DNA of 64,000 bases from assembly GCA_051294375.1 (NCBI GenBank), contig CM119266.1:14731295-14795294 (forward strand), written 5' to 3'. Under the pieces are notes generated by a model that was given only the letters and a program-made list of their open reading frames with translations, was not told where the DNA came from and searched no databases. This document shows, one piece after another, positions 11,681 through 24,221 of the stretch (within the stretch, counting starts at the first letter, position 1; each line of letters begins with the position of its first letter). The position numbers and the translations under genes were made by a program. This stretch comes from Paraspadella gotoi. Its lineage: Eukaryota; Chaetognatha.

Positions 11681-12229
11681 GTTTTGTTGGAGCACAACAC
11701 AACACATCTAACAGGGACGGAGAAAAAAAAGAAGGAAATTATTTCTCTCGGCTGCAAATCGCCCTTCGGTGAAAGTTAACGCGAAAGTCTTGCCTAATGA
11801 AGTTTTCGTCGAGCGTAGTATTTGAATGTTGTATATATTAAGAATTTATATAACTTTGACGAACGTTCATAATTGACACACATCATCAACACGTCCCAGC
11901 GCAGCATTTGAATATCACTGAGCGGCATATCAATTGCACGACAGTAAGACAGGGCATTTTATTCCCTTAGAGCATTTCATTGACAGCATTTTATTCACTG
12001 CTCGCCTTTAAAGTCCTGGCAGGGCGCTTCGCCGCGCCGCGCAGATTCTGCTGGCTTCGTGCTCTAGCGCTTAGCGCAGCACTTGTTTCTTTTTTCTTCC
12101 CCAGACGCAGCCAGTTCTCAACGCTACGCTCTCACGGCGCACGGCAACGCAGAACAGAAACCATTTTTCCGGATTGACTGGAATGATTTTTGACTCAATA
12201 GAGTTTTGCACTATCAGCCAAAGATGGAG

Positions 12230-12231
<2 letters not shown>

Positions 12232-12297
<66 letters not shown>

Positions 12298-12539
12298 AGA
12301 GAGACGAGAGAGAAAGAGAGAGAGAGAGAAAAGAGAGAAGACGAGAGAGAGAGAAGAGAGAGAGAGAGAGGAGAGCGAGAGAGAGAGAAGTACAGAGAGA
12401 CGTGAGAGAGACGAGAAACCAGACGAGAGAAGAGCAGAGACGAGATGACGAGATGCGATGGAGAGAGACGAGAAAGAGACGCGCACGCAGAGAGAGAGAA
12501 GAGAGAGATGAGAAGAGAGAGACGAGGAGAGAGAGGTAG
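12232..12539. repeat. long interrupted (GA)n tract
   Basis: Pure GA at 12232-12295 passes into about 240 bp of GAGA broken by C and A insertions (GAGAGACGAGAG…). Opposing R/E and L/S frames across it are shadows. Confidence 0.95.
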
Positions 12540-12599
12540 CAAGCTGAGAGACGAAGGCGGCGAATAATGATCCCGCGATGTTGCTGATGTAAAAGGAAG

Positions 12600-13214
12600 A
12601 TGGATTGTTTAGTTTCGTCGTTCTGTCTTTGTTTACTTACTTCGCGTTTTTTTTTCTCTGTGTCGTTCGTTCAATCCGTTTGTTTACCCCTAAAAACAAA
12701 CGGCACAAACAGAAAAAAAAGGAGTATTTCGAGCCAGTTAAAAAATAAAAATACTTTGGACGGTCTCGCAGTATTTAGACCGACATCCAAGCGATTGACG
12801 AGCGATTCGCAACTGTATGCGACGGAGAGCTTCCCACGACTCACTGTATCCGTCCATAAAGATATGGTGAACATTCGCGAAAACCGTTCACGTTTCTCGG
12901 CGGTTTTCACGGTTTTTCGCTCCGTTCACCTCCTCCCGATTTCGCGAACCCGCAATAAAACTGGAATCATAAAAACCCCGGATGCCGCGTTTGTTCCTTT
13001 GTTCGCCGATTTTCCGGTGAGTTTTAACGACGTCCCGCGGCCGAGAGGGGAATCAAAACAAACGGAGAAAAAGAGGGAAAAGGGAAAAAGAAAGAAAGAA
13101 AGTAAGAAAGAAAAAAAAGAACAACCAGGAGCCGTCGTTAACGAATGTCATAAAGGAACCGTAAAAGACGGAATGCCCGGCTCGCTTTACAAAAAAAAAA
13201 AAAGAAGAAAATGA
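12600..13214 (+). CDS. 204-codon ORF with hydrophobic N-terminus; unknown product
   Basis: The ATG has a favourable context (A at -3, G at +4). Residues 3-28 are strongly hydrophobic (CLVSSFCLCLLTSRFFFSVS…), like a signal peptide or anchor. A tetrabasic site (NRKKRS, about residues 38-43) follows, then about 100 residues of mixed composition and a Lys/Arg/Glu-rich C-terminus from an AAAGAAAG-type repeat (about 13,070-13,115). Signal sequence plus multibasic site is the layout of a secreted precursor, but I recognise no family and see no repeated peptide. There is no visible splice structure. One open frame this long is not beyond chance in 64 kb searched in six frames. Confidence 0.22.
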   Translation: MDCLVSSFCLCLLTSRFFFSVSFVQSVCLPLKTNGTNRKKRSISSQLKNKNTLDGLAVFRPTSKRLTSDSQLYATESFPRLTVSVHKDMVNIRENRSRFSAVFTVFRSVHLLPISRTRNKTGIIKTPDAAFVPLFADFPVSFNDVPRPRGESKQTEKKREKGKRKKESKKEKKEQPGAVVNECHKGTVKDGMPGSLYKKKKRRK

Positions 13215-13740
13215 AAAGGAAATATTGAGGCAAGGAGAAAACTCTGAAGAGTCGTTTTGAAAACAGTTTTGCTTCAATATGACAATTAAGGTTATAAATC
13301 GGACCGAAAGGCAGAATTATATAGCGAATTAAGTTTTAAACATTATTTTAAACTAGTCATTTCTCGATTTGAGTTTTAATCCACCGCGCGGCCTATCGAA
13401 TCGCCAGACGGGCTTTTGTACGCCGACTGAATATGGTCACATGACCCTCTCTCTTTGCTCCCTTCGTTCGACGACTTTGTTCCCCTGAGGATAAGGTTTG
13501 CATTTTCACATTTTTTTATATTCTTGACCTTAGGCGCAGCCTTATAAAATTATGTCTTTGTTTTAGGCGAATTCCTCACAACTGAAAAGAAACTGAATTC
13601 AGAAGTATGAAAAACATGGTCTTTTCATACAATTGAAACATTCTTTGAAATATTATACCACTTCATTGATAGGGAAGCCAGGTACTCTGGGAGTGAATAA
13701 ACGAGACTGTGAGAGAGTCTTGATTGAAAGCTTGCAGGGA

Positions 13741-13865
13741 CCTGCTATGTCATTATCTTGTAAGAGTGATGGAGGCCTTAAACCACCAAAGCCTGTCCAA
13801 AGTCATGGGCAAGATAGCTTATTTATTAAATGAATGGATAATTTTTATATTGGTTGTACCAATTT
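13741..13865 (+). repeat. dispersed repeat element, longest copy
   Basis: Two parts of this segment recur elsewhere on the plus strand. Bases 13741-13771 match 49750-49780 with one mismatch, and 13831-13865 match 48350-48383 with one T deletion. The intervening bases contain an open frame in each orientation, but neither gives a recognisable protein. The repeat may extend left to about 13,670. Confidence 0.6.
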
Positions 13866-13954
13866 CATACATATTAAGCGTTTTACTTTAGCTGTCTACC
13901 AATTATTGACTAAACCGAGTCAGTATTAAAAGTAGTGAGCATTTGAATGGTAAG

Positions 13955-13998
13955 AGGGATATACAGACAGAAAGCCAGGGATATACAGACAGAAAGGC
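13955..13998. repeat. 22-bp tandem duplication
   Basis: AGGGATATACAGACAGAAAG plus two bases is repeated twice, then grades into AGAC/GACC tetranucleotides to about 14,028. 14,029-14,630 is A-rich and GA-rich without a gene. Confidence 0.85.
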
Positions 13999-14652
13999 AG
14001 GTAGACAGACAGACCGACCGACAGAAACTCCTATAACGAAAGGGAAAAATAATTGTACTGTAGCTAAAATTAAAGAATGGGCAATAACGAAAAAAAAAGG
14101 CAATGTGGCGGGATATGCAACGAACCAACAGCAAAAACTACTACAACAACGACAACGACGACAACGACAACGACAACTACGGAAAAACCGTTACTCCATT
14201 CATCGATCCGCGGGGAATCGAGATAAAAATTATGGCAACAAAGAAAAAAAGAAAAAAAAATAGAAAAAGAAAAGAAAAATAGAATGAGGAAAGAAAAAGT
14301 GGAAAGGAACGAAAGTAAGAGAAGAGTAAATTTTCGAAAGGAAGAAAAATAACGAAAACGAAAAAAAAAGTAGTAAGAGATAATGGAAACAAAGAATAAT
14401 GAAAAAAAAAGGAAGAGGGAAAATGTAAATAAAATAAAACCTAAGTAAAAAAGAAACAAAAAAATAAAAAATAAACGAGAAAAAATGAGAAAATGGGTAA
14501 AATAGGGAAAGTAATAAAGAAAGATAAGTATGGCTGCGAAAAAGAAAAAAAAACACTATCTCTAGGTTTTATGGAACAGGCGATAAGAAAAAGGGAAGAG
14601 AAAAAGAAAGACGAGGAAAGACTCGGAATAGGAGAGAGAGAGAGAGAGAGAG

Positions 14653-14943
14653 NNNNNNNNNNNNNNNNNNNNNNNNNNNNNNNNNNNNNNNNNNNNNNNN
14701 NNNNNNNNNNNNNNNNNNNNNNNNNNNNNNNNNNNNNNNNNNNNNNNNNNNNNNNNNNNNNNNNNNNNNNNNNNNNNNNNNNNNNNNNNNNNNNNNNNNN
14801 NNNNNNNNNNNNNNNNNNNNNNNNNNNNNNNNNNNNNNNNNNNNNNNNNNNNNNNNNNNNNNNNNNNNNNNNNNNNNNNNNNNNNNNNNNNNNNNNNNNN
14901 NNNNNNNNNNNNNNNNNNNNNNNNNNNNNNNNNNNNNNNNNNN
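14653..14943. other. assembly gap (291 N)
   Basis: The gap begins inside a GA run and ends exactly at the first base of the direct duplication copy 14944-17543. Confidence 0.99.
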
Positions 14944-15581
14944 AAACATCCCAAAATAGACGGTGACGAGAGGAGAGAGAATCTAAGAAAATGATAGAGA
15001 CAGAGAGGAAAGAGAGTGAGAGAGCATCGTGAATGTAGATAATAGCGGAGGCTTTACGATTAGATTAAGTCGATTGTAATACAAAATATGATACAGTAGT
15101 TATTTATATCAGAAAGAAAATAATATTGAGTGAAACGTTATGAATGAGAGGCGAAATATAGTCAGATACATTCACTAAGCGTTACATTAAAAAACAGAAA
15201 TCAAAACCAAAAAACAAAACAAGAAAACCAGAAAAAAAACAAACAACGGGAATCGGGAGCAAAAAAAGGAAATCTTTTAGTTTTCCCTGTATTTCTTCGT
15301 TCGAAGTCTCAGGGACAAACATCGTTAGAATAATCCCTTTGGTTTCTCGCCTTCCGCAGCGCCACCTGACTTCCCGCCGTTTCGTCTCGAGTTGGGAGAA
15401 GAAAAAAGAAAACAAAAGACAAACGGAGAAAGAAAGCAAAAAACCCGCGAGGAAATAATTAGATGATAAACTGATAAGACGGAAGAAAGTGAAAGAATTG
15501 AAAGAAAAAAAAAGGAAGGGGAAAAGATGAAAGGGAAAAAATAGAATAAATGGGGAGGGGGTGGAACTGGGTGCGGTTGAA

Positions 15582-16112
15582 NNNNNNNNNNNNNNNNNNN
15601 NNNNNNNNNNNNNNNNNNNNNNNNNNNNNNNNNNNNNNNNNNNNNNNNNNNNNNNNNNNNNNNNNNNNNNNNNNNNNNNNNNNNNNNNNNNNNNNNNNNN
15701 NNNNNNNNNNNNNNNNNNNNNNNNNNNNNNNNNNNNNNNNNNNNNNNNNNNNNNNNNNNNNNNNNNNNNNNNNNNNNNNNNNNNNNNNNNNNNNNNNNNN
15801 NNNNNNNNNNNNNNNNNNNNNNNNNNNNNNNNNNNNNNNNNNNNNNNNNNNNNNNNNNNNNNNNNNNNNNNNNNNNNNNNNNNNNNNNNNNNNNNNNNNN
15901 NNNNNNNNNNNNNNNNNNNNNNNNNNNNNNNNNNNNNNNNNNNNNNNNNNNNNNNNNNNNNNNNNNNNNNNNNNNNNNNNNNNNNNNNNNNNNNNNNNNN
16001 NNNNNNNNNNNNNNNNNNNNNNNNNNNNNNNNNNNNNNNNNNNNNNNNNNNNNNNNNNNNNNNNNNNNNNNNNNNNNNNNNNNNNNNNNNNNNNNNNNNN
16101 NNNNNNNNNNNN
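15582..16112. other. assembly gap (531 N)
   Basis: The matching position of copy 1b (about 18,480-19,120) carries AT-rich bases, CT repeats and a GC-rich stretch, so the missing content is partly known if the two copies are one locus. Confidence 0.99.
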
Positions 16113-16500
16113 GGGCGGACGGGCGGGCAGGAGGCGATCGAACAAGGGGATTGTCGTCGTGTGCCAAATCATTCTTCTTCGAATGTAAGGATGATGACGA
16201 CGACGACGACGACGACGACGACGTCACCGCCGATGCTTTGGAAAGACGTGAAAATTATGATCGAACGAAAGGAGGGAAAATCGGCGAGGGTCGCTTTTCT
16301 TTTCTTTTCTTTTTTTGTTCTCGGTTTTCTTTTTCTTTCTTATTCTCACGTTTACGACTGAAGGGAAGATGAGGACGACGACGACGACGACGACGCCGGC
16401 GGAGAAAAAAATAACTATCATCGCCTGTTAGGATCCTACGGAGGATTTTTAGAGGAAGGAATCAATTTCTTTCTTTCTGTCCCAGTTTTTTTTTCTTTTT

Positions 16501-16609
<109 letters not shown>

Positions 16610-17543
16610 CTCAAATTATACTCAAGGTTACATTTGTTCTTCATCATTAAGAAGTAAGAATAAACCTTAAGATTCCCAACGGATCGAACTCGCGCGACTG
16701 GGTGGGAGGTTGTAGGAGAAAATGCAATACCTAGAATTTTCTCTATGTTTTAAACATTACAAAACAATACAAACATTAAATTTATAAATGTTAACGAAAA
16801 CTGCATTTGTTATATAATTATATCCTTCAAAGATTTAACGCCAGAAGCAAATTATATCATCGCCTCCGAACGATTCTTTTCGATTTAGTTACTTTTTTAT
16901 GTCATTTTTTATTTTATCTCTTTTAGTCTTTTAGTCTCTCGCTGCTGCCAAGATCGTCTGCGCCGCGTTAATGATCTTTTCAATCTTCATTCCACCTGGC
17001 GACTCCAACGACAACGAAAACACAACAACAACTTTCGCCAAAGAAAAACAATAAAAAATTACTGAAAAAAAAAGGAAAAAAAAAGAAAAAAATAAAGATA
17101 GCGAATCCGCGTGAAGTTTCGCCTGAGACCTCAGATGGTAGATCACGGATTTTGCGAGAAATGACCCAAGGCGAACGTAGCGTCGTGGCACATTATTTAA
17201 AAATTGATAACATTTTAAACAACTTTATAATATAAGCCATGCCTATTACATTCTGTTGAAAGTTTTGAATCGGTTTAGTGCATTATGACGATAATCTAGG
17301 CAATAATCTCTTTTCGACTTTCGGTTATGATCGAAGTCTTGACTTTCTTTATTCTCTGTCCACATTGTTTTTCTTCCTACTTCTTCTTAACTCAGTAAAT
17401 CTTAATCTTAAAACTTCTTCATATAACTTTCTTTATTAATTTCTTTTCTTCTTTTTCCTCCTGTTGTTCCCTTTTTTCTCGATTGCTTATTTTTCATTTC
17501 ATTTCTCGTCCCCCTTCTTCTCTCACTCTCCTTCTATCTCTTT

Positions 17544-17786
17544 AGAGATGAGAGACGAGAGCAGAGAGAGAGAGAGATGAAGGAAGACACCGGAGGGACG
17601 CGTGAGAGACGAAACGGAGAGAGAGAGAGCGAGAGAGAGAGAGAGAATCGCAAAAAAGAGCCACAGTGGCTAAAATAAAACATTAAACGGCCAATTATCC
17701 AAAATTCGTTAGCGCGAATTTTTTTATAGTTGTTCGCTCTGGTCAAGTATTGCATGTCAGCCACTTGAAAGCCAAAGGTGACGAAA
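17544..17786. other. linker between duplicated copies
   Basis: A GA-rich stretch (17,550-17,645) is followed by about 140 bp of unique-looking AT-rich sequence with a GTTAGCGCGAAT motif. Copy 1b starts directly after it. No gene. Confidence 0.5.
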
Positions 17787-19601
17787 AAACATACCCCAAA
17801 AATAGACGGTGACGAGAGGAAGAGAATCGAAGAAAATGATAGAGACAGAAGAGGAAGGACGTAGAGGTATCGTGAATGTAGATAACTCGGGGAGGTTTTT
17901 TACGATTAGATTAAGTCGATTGTTAATACAAAATATGATTATAAGTAGTTATTTATAGCAGTTAGATAAGGGAAATAATATTGAAGGTTGAACGTTATGA
18001 GAGGCGAAATATAGTCAGACACATTACTAGCGTAACATTAAAAAACAGAAAATGGAAAACCAAAAAACAAAACAGAAAACCAGAAGAAAAAAAAACAAAC
18101 CAAACAAAACAACGGAATCGGGAAGAGGCAAAAAAAAAAGAAAATCTTTTAGTTTCCCTGTATTCTTCGTTCGAAAAGTCTCAGGGACAAACAAACAATC
18201 CCGTATTAGAATAATCCCTTTGAGGTTTCTCGCCTCCCGCAGCCGGCACCTGACCTTCCCGCCGTTTGTCTTCGACTGTTGGGAGGAAAAAAGGAAAACC
18301 AAAAAGACAAAAGGAGAAAAGAAAGCAAAAACCCGCGGGAAATAATTAGATGAATAAACTGAATTAAGACGGAAAGAAGTGAAAAGAATTTGAAAGAAAG
18401 AAAAAAAGAAGGGGAAAAAGATGATGAAAGGGAAAAATAGAATTAAAATGGGAGAGGCGGGTGGAACTGGGTTTGCGGTTTCCTGAAATGCAAATTATAC
18501 GTACGTATACAAATACAAATATACAAAAGAGAAGATGTCCTTAAAAGAAAAACGAATTTGGCGTATATAAAAAAATTATTGACAATAGAAATAATTAAAA
18601 AGAGAAATCCTTGGCACAAATCGCCAGAAATATTCGACAAATTTCAAAAAAAACCTCAAAACAAACACATTTATTAAAAGTGTGAATGGTGCGGGAAAAC
18701 TCGAGGGTTCTCCTCTCTCCTCTCTCCACTCTCTCTCTCATCTCTCTCCTCTCTCTCTCTCTCTCTCTACTCTCTCTCACTCTCTCAGCAGGCCTGAATG
18801 GGGCCGCGTGTTTTCAAGGCGAAGGCGGCCGGGGGCGGCCGGCTGCGTGCGGACTGCAGACGGCGAACTGCGGAATTAGCGCGCCGTTTTTTTTTTTCGG
18901 GTCGGACGGACCGCAGGGCGTCGTTGTCGCCGCGGTCGACGGCCCCGGCGCTTGCCGGCTTGCCGGCAGCCCGCGTGCTCCGCCGAGGAGTCCGACGGAG
19001 CCGGCCGTTTCTTCGGCGTGAGAGAAAAGGCCGGTCGTTGCGGAGCCGACTGACGCGCCGCGGCGAAAAAGCGGAACGGGGAACCGGGGTATTCGAAATG
19101 CGTAGCGGCGGCGGGTCGGGTTATCGGGCGGTCGGGCGTACGAGGCGGCCAGGGAGGCGATCTTCGAACAAGGGGATTGTTCGTCGTCTGTGTGCCAAAT
19201 CATATTCTTCTGTCGAATGTTAAAGGATGATGACGACGACGACGACGACGGACGTACACCGCCGATTGCTTTGAAAGACGTGAAAATTATGATCGAACGA
19301 CAAGGAGGGAAAATCGGCGAGGGTCGTTTCTTTCTTTTCTTTTTTTCTTTTCTTTTTTTGTTCTCGTGTTCTTTTTTCTTCTTCATTTCTCACGTTTAGA
19401 CCTGGGAGAGAGGACTCCGGAGATGACGGACTGCACGACGACGACGACGATCGAGACCGCCGGACGGAGAAAAAAAAAAAAACAATATATCATCGCTGTT
19501 TAGAGATCCTACGGAGGATTTTAGAGGAAGGAATTTACATGCACAGTTTTCTTTCTTCTTTCTTTCTTCAGTTCTTTTTTCTTTCTTCTTTTCTTCTTTC
19601 T

Positions 19602-19637
<36 letters not shown>

Positions 19638-20751
19638 TTCTTTCTTCTTCTTTCTTTCTTTCTTTCTTTCTTTCTTTTTTCTTTCTTTCTTTTCTCAATT
19701 ATACTCAAGACATTGTTGTTCTTCATCAATAAGACAAGTAAGAATAGAACCTTAAAAGATTCCCAACACGGATCGAACTCGCGCGCGCATCTGGGTAGGA
19801 GGTATGTAGGAGGAAAACTGCAATACCTAGAATTTTTCTCTATGTTTTTAAACATTACAAACAAACAAACATTAAATTATAATGTTAACGACGAAAACTT
19901 GAATGTATTATTATATTATCCTTCAAAAGGATTAACGCCAGAAGCAAATTTATATCATTTCGCCCTCCGCAACGGATTTCTTTCGAATTAGTACTTTTTT
20001 ATGTCAATTTTTTATTTTATCTCTTAGTCTTTAGTCGTCTCGCTGCTGCCCAAGATCCGTGCGCCGGTTACCGCGTGCTGGGCGAGTGCGTCGCCTAGTG
20101 TAATGATGTCTATTTTCAGATCTCCATTCCAACCTGGGCGGACCCTCAACGACAACGAAAACACAACAAACAACTTCGCCAAAGAAAAAACAATAAAAAA
20201 ATTAACTAAAGGAAAAAAAAAAAAAAAAAGGAAAGAAAAAAAGAAAAAATTACGAAGATAGCGAATCCGCGTTGAAGTTTCGCCCTGCGAGACCTTCAGA
20301 TGGTTAGATCACTTGGATTTTTGCGGAGAAATGCACCCAAGAGGCGAACCGTCCAGCGCGTGGCTAGGCATTATTTTAAAATATTAGAATAACATTTAAA
20401 CAATTTTTATAATATAAGCCATGCCTATTACATTCTGTTGAAAGTTTTGAAATCGCAGTTTTTTTTACGTGAATTTGACGATAATCTAGGCAATATTCTC
20501 TTTTCGACTTTCGGTTTATGATCGAAGTCTTGACTTTCTTTATTCTCCTGTCCACATGTTGTTTTTCTCCTACTTTCTTCTTAACTCAGTAAATCTTTAA
20601 TCCTTAAAACTTTCTTCATATAACTTGTCTTTTATTTTTTAAATTTTCTTTTCTTCTTTTCTCCTCCGTTGTTCACCTTTTCTTCTCGATTGCTTATTTT
20701 CATTCATTTCTCGTTCCCCCTTCTTTCTCTCACCTCTCCTTCTATCTCTTT
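17787..20751 (+). repeat. direct duplication, copy 1b (indel-rich)
   Basis: Second copy of 14944-17543, with frequent one-base indels. It includes a GC-rich block (about 18,800-19,150, high CpG) missing from copy 1a because of the gap. ORFs in that block read through a GC-rich repeat-like stretch and have no start or domain that I recognise. The copy continues without a break into copy 2a. Confidence 0.9.
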
Positions 20752-21072
20752 GAACTTCCCTTTCTTTTCTTTTCCCTCGCCCTTTCCTTTCCCCCCCTCT
20801 CTCTCTCTCTCTTCTCTCTTCTCTCTCTTCCTCCTCTCTCTCTCTCTCTCTCTCTTCTCTCTTTCCCTCTCTCTCTTCTCTCTCCTCGCGCGCACAAAGA
20901 GTTGATTTTTCCTTTCGGTCAGGCCTCGGGAAGAAAAAAAAAATCACTGGGGGGGAGAAGAGAGTGTGCCGGGGAGGAAGGGACAACCACGCAGGTGGAA
21001 GAAAAAAAGAACGAAGCGTAATGGATTGCGGGAGGAGTGAAATCCCCTCTCTCCTTTCTCTCTCTCTCTCTC

Positions 21073-21132
<60 letters not shown>

Positions 21133-21658
21133 GGGAGGCAAAGAAGCTACTATCAACGCTTAAAAGAGGGCGGAACTTATCACTGAGTCGGAAAAATAAA
21201 GATGTTCCGAATTTTTTTTTTTTTTAAATGAAGGGAAAGGTGTTCACTTTGAAACCCATCTTCATTTCGCTTAGTCTTATCTTATTCCCCTTTATTATCT
21301 TTGTTTGCCGCCAATTAATGCGTTCAAACGAAAGGTTATTTCCGTTATTTATAATTGGTAAGATAAGATAAAAATTGTTTAAATAGCCCGAGGCATATTC
21401 GGCGGTTTTAAATTTCTTGATTTTATAGCTTATATAAACTCACAAATCTATTTTTTCTTTAGTAAACTCACTTTTAAATAAAAAAACATAAAATGAAAAA
21501 ACAGAGAAAATAAAATCTTTTAAATAAAATAAAAATGAAATTTGCGCAGGATGTTTAATATAACATTTCGAGAAATGGAATTTTATTTCTGTTTGTCTTA
21601 GTTTTGTTCAAACGCGAGTTATCCTTGCAGCACATTCTCTTCTCTCTCTCTCTTCTCT

Positions 21659-21729
<71 letters not shown>

Positions 21730-21836
21730 TGGATGCCTGAAAATTTAGGAGGGCTGCGATTTTTATTTTCTAAAAAATAGGTCATTTGTGTTTGTACAGT
21801 TTCTGAATAAATATTCGTATGTAATCTGAAATGCTT
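20752..21836 (+). repeat. direct duplication, copy 2a
   Basis: Matches 22172-23247: GACTTCCCTTTC-like start, CT repeats, then …CACGGGAGGCAAAGAAGCT, then an AT-rich part ending TTCTGAATAAATATTCG. Differences are mainly indels. Two CT microsatellites (21,055-21,130 and 21,640-21,727) lie inside. No gene. 21,837-22,146 after it is GA-rich, non-genic sequence. Confidence 0.9.
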
Positions 21837-22146
21837 TTGAAGGTTCGTGCGAAGGGGAGAGAAGAGAAGATAAGAGAGAGAGAGAGAGAGAGAGACGAAG
21901 GGAGACGAGAGATGAGGAGAGACTGAGAGAGAAGAGAGAGAGAAGTAGGAGGAGAGAGAGACAGAAGAGCGAAGCCGATGTGTGAGAGACGAGAAAGGGC
22001 TAGTACAAAAAACTAAAGAGAGTAACTGAAAGATGAAGCCAGATTAAACATGAATCAAGAATAAACAAGGCGAATATTAGAAAAAATCTGATTAGAAAAT
22101 ACCACTTGGGAGAGCGGAGGAGAGAGAGACGGACGAGAGAGAGACG

Positions 22147-22171
22147 NNNNNNNNNNNNNNNNNNNNNNNNN
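22147..22171. other. assembly gap of exactly 25 N
   Basis: The gap directly precedes duplication copy 2b. Exactly 25 N is, to my knowledge, the placeholder used by a long-read gap-filling tool for overfilled gaps. The same length recurs at five other places in this window. Confidence 0.98.
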
Positions 22172-22458
22172 GACTTCCCTTTCTTTTCTTTCCTCCCGCC
22201 TTCCTTTCCCCCCCTCTCTCTCTTCTCTCTCTCTCTTCTCTCTCTTCCTCCTCTCTCTCTCTCTCCTCTCTCTCTCTCTTCTCTCGCTCTCTCTCTCTTC
22301 TCTCATCTCCGCGCGCAAAGAGTGATTTTTTTCCTTTCGGTCGGCTGGTGAAGAAAAAAAATCACTGGGGGGGAAAGAGAGGGTGGGGAGGGAGAATCAC
22401 ACCGCAGGTGGGAAAAAAGAACGAAGCGATATTGCGGAGGAGTGAATCTTCCTCTCAT

Positions 22459-22519
<61 letters not shown>

Positions 22520-23056
22520 TCTCTCTCTCACGGGAGGCAAAGAAGCTACTATCAACGCTAAAAGAGGCGGCGATCATCACTGAGTCGGAAAAATAAAGAT
22601 GTTCCGAATCTTTTTTTTTTTTTTAAAGAGGGAAAGGTGTTCACTTTGAAACCCATCTTCATTTCGCCTTAGTCTTATCTTATTCTCCCCTTTATTATCT
22701 TTGTTTGCCGCCAATTAATGCGTTCAAACGAAAGGTTATTTCCGTATTATATTATATTGGTAAGTTAAGATAAGATAAAAATTTGTTTAAATAGCCCGAG
22801 GCATATTCGGCGGTTTTAAATTTCTTGATTTTATAGCTTATATAAACATCACAAATCTATTTTTTCTTTAGTAAACTCACTTTTAAATAAAAAAACATAA
22901 AATGAAAAACAGGAGAAAATAAAATCTTTTAAATAAAATAAAAATGAAAATTTGCGCAGGATGTTTATATATAACATTTCGAGAAATGGAATTTTATTTC
23001 TGTTTGTCTTAGTTTTGTTCAAACGCGAGTTATCCTTGCAGCACATTTCTCTCTAC

Positions 23057-23125
<69 letters not shown>

Positions 23126-23247
23126 CTCTCTCTCGATTGGATGCCTCGAAAATTTAGGAGGGCTGCGATTTTTATTTTCTAAAAATAGGTCATTTGTGTT
23201 TGTACAGTTTCTGAATAAATATTCGTTATGTAATTCTGAAATTGCTT
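22172..23247 (+). repeat. direct duplication, copy 2b
   Basis: Second copy of 20752-21836. It starts at the first base after a 25-N gap, so its left border is set by assembly and not by a biological junction. Confidence 0.9.
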
Positions 23248-24182
23248 ATGTATAGTGTCGTATAAAATGACGAGACCACAAAGATCGAGGAGAGATGTAG
23301 AAGATGTTAATTTCGAAAAGAGTTGTTATACTTTTGACTTAAGATTCCATCCAGATTTATAAAAAACATCCGTGGAAATATTTCAAGAGGAAAAAATTAT
23401 ATGGAAAAGATGCGCCCCATAATTATGGCTTTAATATGGATACCAGTTTTCTTTTTTTTTCATCGGTATCTATCATTTTTGGATTTCTCTAGAAAAGATA
23501 TTAAGAAAATCGCAATTTTTTTACTTACCAATTAGACACTCAGCCAAAGCTAAAAAGTTATAGAGATGGAACAAAGAGAAAAAATTTAAACGAACGCAGA
23601 TTTTGTGTTAAAAATGGGCATGGAAAATGACCATTTTTTGGTAGATTATATTTTGCAAACGCGGATATAGGGTCAATTTTGATTTGAAAATGTTTACTTC
23701 AATAATATTGACATCGAATTTCCTATCGATAAATGTAATAAATATTGAGAGAGAGTATAAAAGAATAGTGTATAAAGAGATGACACAGGATAATACTGTA
23801 GCCTATCTATGTGCTTATTAGAGGATGCCAAACCGAAAAAATAATCATTTAATCGGAGTTGTATATTAAAAATAAAGGAAAAGAAAAGGGAGGAAGGGAA
23901 AGAGATAAGGCGATAAAGTGGCTCAGTTTTACGCTCAATTTACGCCATTTTACGCCAAAGCATTTCTTAACTTAATAACTCTCTATGATTTGGAATTAGA
24001 ATGGAAAGGAAAAGTTTTTTGACGCCACAGAAATTAGAATGTGAGAAAAATTGATAGATTTTCTGGTTCATTTTACGCCATTCTACGCCAACCCTATATA
24101 AAAAGGGCGGAAAAAAATATTTAAAGCACTTTTAACCGAGTAGTAGTGTAGTTTTTCTATATAATAAAACCAAAAAAACGTC

Positions 24183-24221
<39 letters not shown>

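Noticed and set aside
12105-12177. Strong acceptor-like site (CTTTTTTCTTCCCCAG) followed by an open frame
   Set aside because: The frame runs straight into the GA microsatellite with no donor, and the peptide is Arg/Thr/Ser-rich without other support.
16681-16691. B-box-like GAGTTCGATCC on the minus strand (also at 19770-19780)
   Set aside because: No A box lies about 50 nt upstream and no acceptor stem pairs, so a tRNA gene is excluded. The second occurrence is just the duplicated copy.
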